A stretch of DNA of 64,000 bases from Nageia nagi (lineage: Eukaryota; Pinophyta). Below are positions 57,090-64,000 of the stretch, in pieces; the stretch's first letter is position 1, and each line of letters begins with the position of its first letter. The notes under the pieces were generated by a model. That model did no database searches, was not told the DNA's origin, and worked only from the letters and a program-made list of their open reading frames with translations. The DNA lies in NCBI GenBank assembly GCA_050084985.1, contig JBITNC010000001.1:169322001-169386000 (forward strand), written 5' to 3'. Made by a program: the position numbers and the translations under genes.

Positions 57090-57257
57090 TAAATATAGAT
57101 ATTCCTCCATCAACATGGAAATAAATAACATGGAATCCATCCATAAATATAGATATTCATCCATCAACATGGCAGCAAACAATGTGGCATCCATCCATAA
57201 ACATAAATATTCCTCCATCAAAATGGAAGCAAATAATGTGGCATCCATATATATAAA
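57089..57257. repeat. 58-bp tandem repeat
   Basis: Three units with ATATAGATATTCCTCCATCA plus ACATGGAA and CATCCAT, period about 57-58 bp. Confidence 0.88.
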
Positions 57258-57911
57258 GTAGGGTTAAGACTAAGTTATATAAGTCACCAAAGAGACTTTT
57301 CACACTTGAGTATCTTTTAACCTTGGATTGTTTAAAGTGCAAGTGTTATAACATCTTGTAATTTAAGCAAAAGATGAATTTTATACTTTTTAGTAAGACT
57401 CTTAATCTTCATATTTATCAACTTGATCTTTTGAAATTAACCATTTTATTTCCAATTATATTCCTCTCAATTTGATATAAGACTAAGTACTAAGGTCCAT
57501 TTACATGGGTTCTTTAAGGTCTAACTTCATAGCTTCCATTCAATAAGAATGAAGAGAGGTTTGAAGGTTCATTTTTACCTTTAAATTTGAGAAAGAGAAA
57601 CATACTCAACTTCGTATTTATAGTAATCTTTTGAGCTCTTGAGGTGACTCATTAAAGATTTGGTCTAACACTTAACCTTTTTTAGAAGGTTTCACATAAA
57701 ATAAGAGCCCATTAAAAATTTCATCAATCTTTATTTCACTTAAAGTTTGATTATGAAGGAGAGAGAAAATAAATCCTATAACCTTCAACATCATAGATCA
57801 TAATGATACACTATATTGTGTAACACTTTCCTCTTTAAAACAAGACTTTATATCTAAAGTAAAGTCAAATCCTCTTAAAATTTTTGATATATTTTCTTCC
57901 TTAGTTTTGAG
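57258..57911. other. Decayed DNA, no clear feature
   Basis: AT-rich. The - strand reads DYYKYEVEYVS near 57610, faintly like the copia RT start, but nothing firmer. Confidence 0.3.
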
Positions 57912-58250
57912 TCTTAAGAATCATCATACTAAGGTCATCAACAAAAGTGAAGACAAAGGATGCTTCAGTAAGGGCCTTGAAGAGGAAGGGTCCCAAAAAT
58001 AAAAACTTAAGTGGCACTAGTGGCTTAAAAAATTGCTTACTTATCTTCCCTAAGATAAAAATTTCTAAAACACCAATTCTTGGGAAGATATTTTAGCCAA
58101 ACTTAAAAAATTATCAACAAGGAGTGTATAATATAAGAGTCTCATGCCATCCAAATTATCAAGGTGAGATTTATCATAATCCACCATATGCCATGTCTAT
58201 AGGCCACAATTAGTACATGCCTTTATCACCATCATATTTATTTGATCCAT
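57912..58250 (-). pseudogene. Copia integrase remnant
   Basis: On the - strand, about 58045 to 57912: KPLVPLKFLFLGPFLFKALT, then EASFVFTFVDDLSMMIL, aligning with the integrase core start of copia D (MGLFLIKLL.GASYVLTFINDFSKM). The upstream stretch to about 58250 may be the pre-integrase region. More diverged than the other copies. Confidence 0.6.
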
Positions 58251-58639
58251 GAAGTTTTGATAATCATAAGTTTTAGTAAATAAAAGATGAGGCATATATC
58301 TCTTAACATGGATACAAGGCCAAGAGAGAAAATGACTTTTTAGGTTTCTTATGAAGATATTTACTTTAAAAGGTACTCCACCATGTTTTTGTTATAGCTT
58401 GAGATTTTATTCTAGGAGCCTTCTCAAGGATATAAAAGGATTTCTAAGGCAATTTTCTTAATATTGTTAATCCTATTCGTTGTAATATTCAACATCGAAG
58501 CCTTAATTATGACTATAAATATTTATTTTAAGATCTTTGTATTTTAATTTTAAGATATAATCTTTCAAGATTACATCCATTAATATATATTAAAAAAATA
58601 AACTTCCAATATGGAAGTAAATGATATACCAAGTGGTCC
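58251..58639. other. AT-rich DNA, nothing recognised
   Basis: No coding or repeat match seen. Confidence 0.4.
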
Positions 58640-58930
58640 ACTATAAGTCATTATAAATATGTCAAGCCAATATTTATAGTCACCTAAGTTATAATCAATA
58701 TCTAACAAATGTATACATAATCAATAATTACATAAACCTTCCTAAGGATGAAGTAGTCATTCTAAGAATTCATACTTTAATCCTTCTTAAAGATAATTTC
58801 ACAAACCCGAACAACTGGGGTTTAATTTTGATGAATAATAACCGTAAATTCACATCCAAAATTCCATCCTTGATAAAAAAATGCTTGGATTTTGAAATAT
58901 GCTTTGTTATGAAGTTAATAACTCTATATC
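58640..58930 (-). pseudogene. Copia RNase H tail and 3' untranslated remnant
   Basis: CACTATAAGTCATTATAAAT and CCTAAGGATGAAGTAGTCAT match 54572 and 54865 of copia C. On the - strand the stretch near 58880 reads KHFFIKDGI, equivalent to AHFIREKILNGI. Confidence 0.55.
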
Positions 58931-60436
58931 TTAAGGATAACTTCGTTAATAATTATAGCATATATAAATTTGTCTTTATTAAGCTCATTACAACAATGGT
59001 GATATATAAAATATTTAACTTTTGAAGGAAGCTTACACTACTTCAAATAATGATATAAAAGTGCACAATAATTCAAATTTGAAGAAGATTTACACAACTT
59101 TCCATTTCTATGTAAGGATATCTAAAGTGTGCATAAGGAAATAATTATATCAACAAGTGCACAATCAAAATTGAGTAATATTTTGTATCCATCCATGGAT
59201 ATCATTACAAATGCAACCATTTCAACCAATATGCAACTTAGACATTTAGGAATAAAGTTGCTATCAACTAATCATTCTAATAAAAAATATGTATTCATCT
59301 AAGCTCCACAACTTAAGCTTCAAATTACATTAAAACCTTATTATTTGTACAAAATATTGGCATAAATGCTTGCAAAATTTATCTTAAAATTGCAAAAAAA
59401 AATGTTAAGAAACCAAAAAAGGCAATTGTCTACTTTTAAATTTTAAGCATATGGTAAACAAATTATTCAATCAATTGTTTTGCAAGTTACAAAGCAATTT
59501 TGCAAATGTAAACCACTTGTGCAAATTATAAGTTATACGTGTAAGTTGTACATCAAGTATTGTAATGTTAGTGCATCTTATTCTTCCATTGATTAGCAAT
59601 TAGAAACCAAATTTTGTAAGTTTAGGAAAATGTAAACTACATTTGTTGATTAGTAATTGTAGACTAAATTGTAGGTTAGTGCACTTTTATTACTTTTTTG
59701 TAATTGATTTAATGTTGTAATGAATTTGAGCACTTTAAAAAGTTGAATACTATGAAAAAGAAACCACTTTAAAGAGCTCAAAGTTAGTTAAAAGGACTTG
59801 CATAATGTTTTCTCAATGTCATTATCAAGAACTTTTATTTTTCTCAAGGGGTAATTACAGTAAATTTTTAGCTTGCAAGGATTTATCTCTTGTTCATTTT
59901 GGACCTTTTCCATCTTGATTTTTCTTCTTTCAAAACCTTCAATCTTCCAAAAGGACTTAGATAAATCCTATTTTTCTTTGAAGATAAGGCTAAACTTAAG
60001 AAGAAACTAAGAGTTAGCAAAAGAAATTAGAGACATAATAAACAACATCTAAAGTTACTTAATAAGATTCAAGCTTTAATTTTAACTGAAGAAAAAAATT
60101 TAAATCTATTAAGTACCTTTCAAAAATAATCTCTTAAAAAATGAATCCTTTTTTTTTTTGCATTTATCATTTTCTTTTGCTAAAAAAAAGGAGTTTTTCC
60201 AAAGTATTGCAAACATAAAAGGATCAATTTATTCCCCCCTTCCCTTTTTTGAAAGAAATAATTCTTTAAAAAAGGCTTCGAAAATTTAAATAACTCCTTT
60301 TTTTAAAAAGTATCTTTTAAATATATTAAATAACTCTTTTTTTAAATTAAAATATATTACTTAAATTTTTTTTTATTATTGTTATATTTGTTAAAATATA
60401 AACAATAAAAGTTAACCAAATAGGTCAACAATAGGT
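58931..60436. other. AT-rich DNA, partly copia-leader-like
   Basis: About 1.5 kb without a gene. Homopolymer-rich; around 60220-60330 runs of TTCCCCCC and TTTTTTTAAA recall the leader of copia A near 13970-14110, on the same strand as there. Confidence 0.35.
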
Positions 60437-60940
60437 GTTGCCATCTACTTGAACAAAATCATTGATTTTATAATCCAACTTGTTGCTTATGGGTGCAATT
60501 GGATCAATGATGAATTCATGGTCTTCATCATTCTCCAAAACTTTTTTTCAAAATTTAGTAACTTTGTGACTGTAATTGAGACTAGGTTTGATGATGAACA
60601 AGAAATCTTCTCCCTTGAGAACCTTTATAGGCTCTTTCTGAAGAATGAGGAAACTCTTAACAAAAAGATGTTGATCTCTTCTTCAAAGGGTAATAATGTT
60701 GCTCTAGGAGCAACCAAAACTCCTTTCAAGAAGAGGTTCAATCATCATAAGAAATCTTATCCTTCTTCTAAAAAATTTAAGAAAATAGATAACAACTACT
60801 ACTACTTCAAGCAAAGAGATGGAAAAAAAAGGCAAGCAAATCAAATCCTAAGGTAAAGTTCGATGGAAATTGTAACTTTCATGGCATACATGGTGACTAA
60901 AAATTTGATTGCTAAAAAAAGAAAAGAACAAAGGTAATGG
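60437..60940 (+). pseudogene. Copia E gag, C-terminal part
   Basis: Open for 135 codons: YLNKIIDFIIQLV, FDDEQEIFSLENLYRLFLKN, then a basic tail. The zinc knuckle that follows (60860-60915) reads CNFHGIHGD with a stop before KFDC. The second Cys has become His and the His Asp, so the metal site is lost. Confidence 0.75.
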
Positions 60941-61160
60941 AAATGTAAAGAACTTTAAAAGAAAGAAGAATATAAAAGCTGGACTTATTGTTGGGCTCTA
61001 CTCCTTGACTTGTTCTATCTCATTTCATTGGATTATTGACCCTGGATGCACTAATCATCTATGCTTTGAAAATGATAAGTTTAAAAATTTTCATAAGTAT
61101 AGAAAAGATGCAGTTGTGATATGTGATAATCTAATCTCTTAAGTACAAGGAATTAGGAGT
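60941..61160 (+). pseudogene. Copia E protease remnant
   Basis: FHWIIDPGCTNHLCFENDKF: the copia protease active site normally reads W.(I/L)DSGC(T/S).H; here Ser is Pro. A stop at 61139-61141 stands for Gln. Confidence 0.7.
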
Positions 61161-61969
61161 GTGTTGATTCATGAGAAGGTTCTTAAAAATGTGATCTATG
61201 TTCCTAAGCTCAAGATGAACCTTTTCTCTGTGATTCAAGTTATAAGAAAAGGGTACTCATTTGAGTTCAACTCACACTTCTAGTGCATTAAGAAGGGACT
61301 TGCCATGTTGGTTAAAGGGCTAGTGAAAGATGATCTTTACATTATGGATCAAATTCTAATAAAGGTGTATCTTGCTACAAATATGTGCTCTAGAAGTAAT
61401 CTTTGATACCAAAATTTAGGACACGTTAACCATAAGAGTATTCAAGTTATGAAATACCAAGAACTTGTAGAAGGTTTACCTTCTATTTCACCTTTAATTA
61501 GTTTGGATAAGAAGTACATTCTAGGTAAGATGAATAGATAAAAGTTTGAAAAAGATAAGGCAACAAGGGCATCTCATCCTCTTCAACTTGTGCATACAGA
61601 TTTGATGGGTCCATTTTAAACTAAATCATTTAGGGGAGCATCTTATATTTTGACCTTCATTAATCACTTCAGTAGGATGAATTTTGGTTATCTACTTGAG
61701 CACAAGGATCAAACCTTTGAGAGTTTATGAGAAAAGAAAAAAGAAAAAAGTTATATAAAAAAACTAAAAAATGCATCTTTATGGGTTATGACAATCAGCA
61801 TAGAGGCTACAGGTTCTACTCTCCATCCTATAGAGCAATGTTCATATCAAAGGATGTAAAGTTTAATGAATTTTCTAAAGAATCTGCTTCTAATGAGAAT
61901 GTTGATGATCTAGATGACTTGCTAGTTGCACCTAACTGGTTGGATATTGATGTAGATAAGTCACCTTAA
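61161..61969 (+). pseudogene. Copia E pre-integrase and internally deleted integrase
   Basis: After the protease come KVLKNVIYVPKLKMNLFSV, LVHTDLMGPF with the first core Asp, SYILTFINHFSRMNFGYLLE and DQTFESL. At about 61730 it jumps to KKCIFMGYDNQHRGYRFYS. Several hundred bases with the second Asp and the Glu are missing. Confidence 0.78.
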
Positions 61970-62005
61970 GAATAAAATTCTTTAACCTAAAGGATAATAA
62001 GGAGT

Positions 62006-62960
62006 ATGATCTTGAACAAATCCTTTTTTATCAAAATATATAACAAGAATGAGCCCTCATCATTCAAAAAAGCTTCAAAGCACGAGAGCTGGATAGAAGC
62101 CATGAAAGTGGAGTATGAGGTGCTTATGAAAAATAAAACTTGGGACTTAGTTCCTTATCCTAATGAGAAGAATGTAATTAGTAATAAATGGATCTATAAG
62201 GTCAAGTTCAATTCAGTTGGGGATATTAAGAAATACAAGGCAAGGTTAGTGGCCAAAGGTTTTGTTAAAAAATATGGTGTTGATTATGAAGAAACCTTTG
62301 CTCTTGTGGAAAAGATGCCTACTATCAAAATTATCCTTGCTCTTTCAGCAGCTCAGGGATGGAAAGTTTTTCAACTTAACGTGAAGAGTGCATTTCTTAA
62401 TAGTGATTTAAATATGGAAATCTACATGAATCAATCAGAAGAGTTTATTATGGAAGGAAAAAAGTCATGGGTATGCAAGCTAAAGAAGTCATTGTATGGA
62501 CTTAAGTAAGCACCTAGAACTTGGTACAAGAAGATTTTAGGATACTTTGTAGATATTAGATTCTCCAAGTGCTTCTCTAACTTTGATCTATATGTGCTCA
62601 ATCATAGAAAAATATGGTCTTGATTCTCTTTTATGTGGATGATCTTATGATAACTGAGAATAATGATGAAATCATTCAAAAGTGCATATCCAAATTTAAG
62701 GTAATATTTGAAATGATTGATCTTGATCTCTTGCACTACTACCTTGAAATGGAAGTGTACCAATACAAGGATTGCACTTATCATAGTCAATCTAAGTATA
62801 TATCAAACATCTTGCAAAAGTTTGGAATAGAGAAGTGTAGACATGTTGTGATCCCATTCTCTCATAGAATCATTATTTCCCTTAGCTCCAACTCTTAGTT
62901 GGCTAATGCTACGACTTATAGGTAATTAATTGGTAGTCTTTTTTATTTGACTATTTCTAA
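62006..62960 (+). pseudogene. Copia E reverse transcriptase, truncated
   Basis: ESWIEAMKVEYEVLMKNKTW, KYKARLVAKGFVKKYGVDYE, KVFQLNVKSAFLNSDLNMEI (Asn for the catalytic Asp of LDVKSAFL), YGLK with a stop where Gln precedes AP, then ILFYVDDLMITEN after a shift, and HSQSKYISNILQKFGI. RVT_2 family. Ends at about 62960 before the motif that continues in copia D. Confidence 0.85.
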
Positions 62961-62962
62961 GC

Positions 62963-63312
62963 TTTCATCTTCCAATCGATGAGATTGAAGTAACTTTTGG
63001 AGAATAGTGAACCTTTTTTGAAAATTTAGATCCAAGGTAAATTTTTTTGAGCTTATCCCAAGCTTTCTTTGCTGAGGTTGATGACAAAATTATAAAGAGC
63101 ACTTCATCTGACACTACACGAAAAATCATGGAGGTTGCCAATTCATTCTTCATGTTGTATACCTCAAATACCTTCTCATCTGTAGGAGCAATGAGATTCT
63201 CATTAACTATTTGCCATAACTTCCTTACTTGCAATTCATCTCTCATTCGAGGTTCCCAAATACCAAAGTTGGAATCGTCAAGAATGTGCATGGGTAAGAA
63301 GGTGTCTCCCAT
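62963..63312 (-). pseudogene. Copia F gag, N-terminal part
   Basis: MGDTFLPMHILDDSNFGIWE, QVRKLWQIVNENLIAPTDEK, AKKAWDKLKKIYLGSKFSKK, then a one-base shift. UBN2-type gag with intact start codon and the Trp that is lost in copia A. Open for 115 codons. Confidence 0.82.
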
Positions 63313-63519
63313 TTGCTACACAAGAATGTGAAAGTGTTAACCTTTGTAAGCATATGGTTTAGAACAACATTTTAATCATCCATACATATTTCAAATAAAT
63401 TAATCATACATGTTAAATTTAATAAAAGAACATGCTTAGTTTGTTAAACAAAGTTCACATGTGAAAATGTTTACAATAGAAACTTATAATACATCCCATG
63501 TATCCAACACTTTTTTCAT

Positions 63520-64000
63520 CAAAATAGATGTAAAGGGATAATGTTGAGGCTTATTTTCTTATCTAAAATTAGACCTTCACTTCGATACCCGCAAGGTGGA
63601 GCCCAGGTACTACCAATCCTCAACCAGTTCGCTTTGAGTAATAATATACTTTCACAAGGAGGAGTACCTACAATTTTCTAAGGTTGTGATGTATGTTGGA
63701 TCTATCAAATTATTAATCTTGATTAAGTTTTAAATTGTCCTCCTAAGTTATCAAGATAATCCCTGAATGGATGTATGGACATGTGGTATCACTACATACA
63801 TGCCTGTCCACCTATTGGAGTTATATCGAGACCAACATAGGACTTAAGAAAAATTAAGAAATACGTACTTTTCACCATTTGGATCGTCAGACTCAAGGCT
63901 TCAGTATGCCTTTTTATCACCTTATGGCTCCCTAAACAAGTCATGTTACAAAATGTATGTGCGAATATGTTCATTTTAGGGGGTTGCACATTCAATGTTT
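63520..64000 (-). repeat. Conserved leader block of the copia family, copy 3
   Basis: Landmarks TTAGACCTTCACTTCG, ATAATCCCTGAATGGATG, CTAAACAAGTCATGTTACA. The block may go on past the window edge. Confidence 0.7.

Larger units (their letters stand above)
60437..62960 (+). mobile_element. Copia E: gag-to-RT segment, plus strand
   Basis: Starts inside gag (VAIYLNKIIDF) and runs through zinc knuckle, protease, pre-integrase, a deleted integrase and RT, ending inside RT after LIGSLFYLTISK. Neither LTR is attached. Its right edge touches copia F, which is the missing first part of gag in the opposite orientation. Confidence 0.82.
62963..64000 (-). mobile_element. Copia F: gag start and leader, minus strand
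   Basis: Gag from 63312 down to 62963, then the leader to the right edge of the window. The gag stops in GAAGATGAAA, the exact point where copia E takes over on the other strand. Leader matches 12940-13430 and 42890-43320. Confidence 0.8.

Noticed and set aside
57600-57640. Possible copia RT start (DYYKYEVEYVS, - strand)
   Set aside because: Too short and not followed by further RT motifs.
1-64000. tRNA, rRNA or small RNA genes
   Set aside because: No cloverleaf-like segment with A and B boxes or rRNA sequence was recognised; the only tRNA-related signals are primer-binding sites.

Overview
The window is AT-rich plant nuclear DNA made almost entirely of nested, decayed LTR retrotransposons. 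I recognise one host gene piece: the first coding exon of DNA ligase IV (LIG4) on the + strand at 48970-49326, with a clean splice donor. No later LIG4 exon is visible before position 64000, so intron 1 would be at least 14.6 kb and is filled with retroelements. Plant-type LIG4, Ty1/copia and Ty3/gypsy elements with plant-specific features (Tat-like pol, plant mobile domain, initiator-Met primer sites) and a very long intron suggest a seed plant with a large genome, possibly a gymnosperm. The species cannot be fixed from the sequence.

Layout. (1) 287-12223: G1, an old full-length Ty3/gypsy element of Tat-like type, + strand. It has an extra RNase H between protease and reverse transcriptase and about 3.4 kb of extra reading frame after integrase. 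It sits in the gag of copia element A. (2) 12224-15963: the 5' part of copia A on the - strand (gag, very long repeat-rich leader, primer site, 5' LTR). (3) 15983-24703: G3, a gypsy element with gag and protease but no polymerase. Its 3' LTR is split by a copia-type gag-only fragment K (about 20976-23729). (4) 24704-47999: G2, a gypsy element with protease, RNase H, integrase and a 3' LTR of about 2.5 kb. It is split twice: by H1 (27020-34536) and by an 8.07 kb composite insertion (37883-45956) holding copia D. (5) 48000-49709: host DNA with LIG4 exon 1. (6) 49710-52819: a second, uninterrupted copy of the G2 3' end inside LIG4 intron 1. (7) 53669-64000: copia C, a G1-family solo LTR, a copia LTR fragment, very decayed copia sequence, and a copia whose gag-to-RT segment lies inverted against its own gag start (E/F).

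The most interesting unit is H1. It is 7517 bp, has two 1024-bp LTRs about 97.5% identical by my count, and is flanked by a perfect 5-bp duplication (ATAAC). It carries a long acidic gag but no protease, RT or integrase. On the opposite strand it has a two-exon frame with a plant mobile domain (PMD). It also holds clusters of a short GC-rich dyad (consensus GGACCGCCCACGGTCC) spaced about 30 bp apart in the LTRs and interior, and two tandem arrays (41-bp and 97-bp units). It looks like a non-autonomous gag-only element (TR-GAG-like) of Tat ancestry that relied on partner elements for polymerase.

Almost all retroelement frames are broken. Most nonsense codons stand where family conservation expects Gln, Arg or Trp, as expected from deamination of methylated cytosine. 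Coordinates of decayed domains are approximate; identities are read by eye, not computed.
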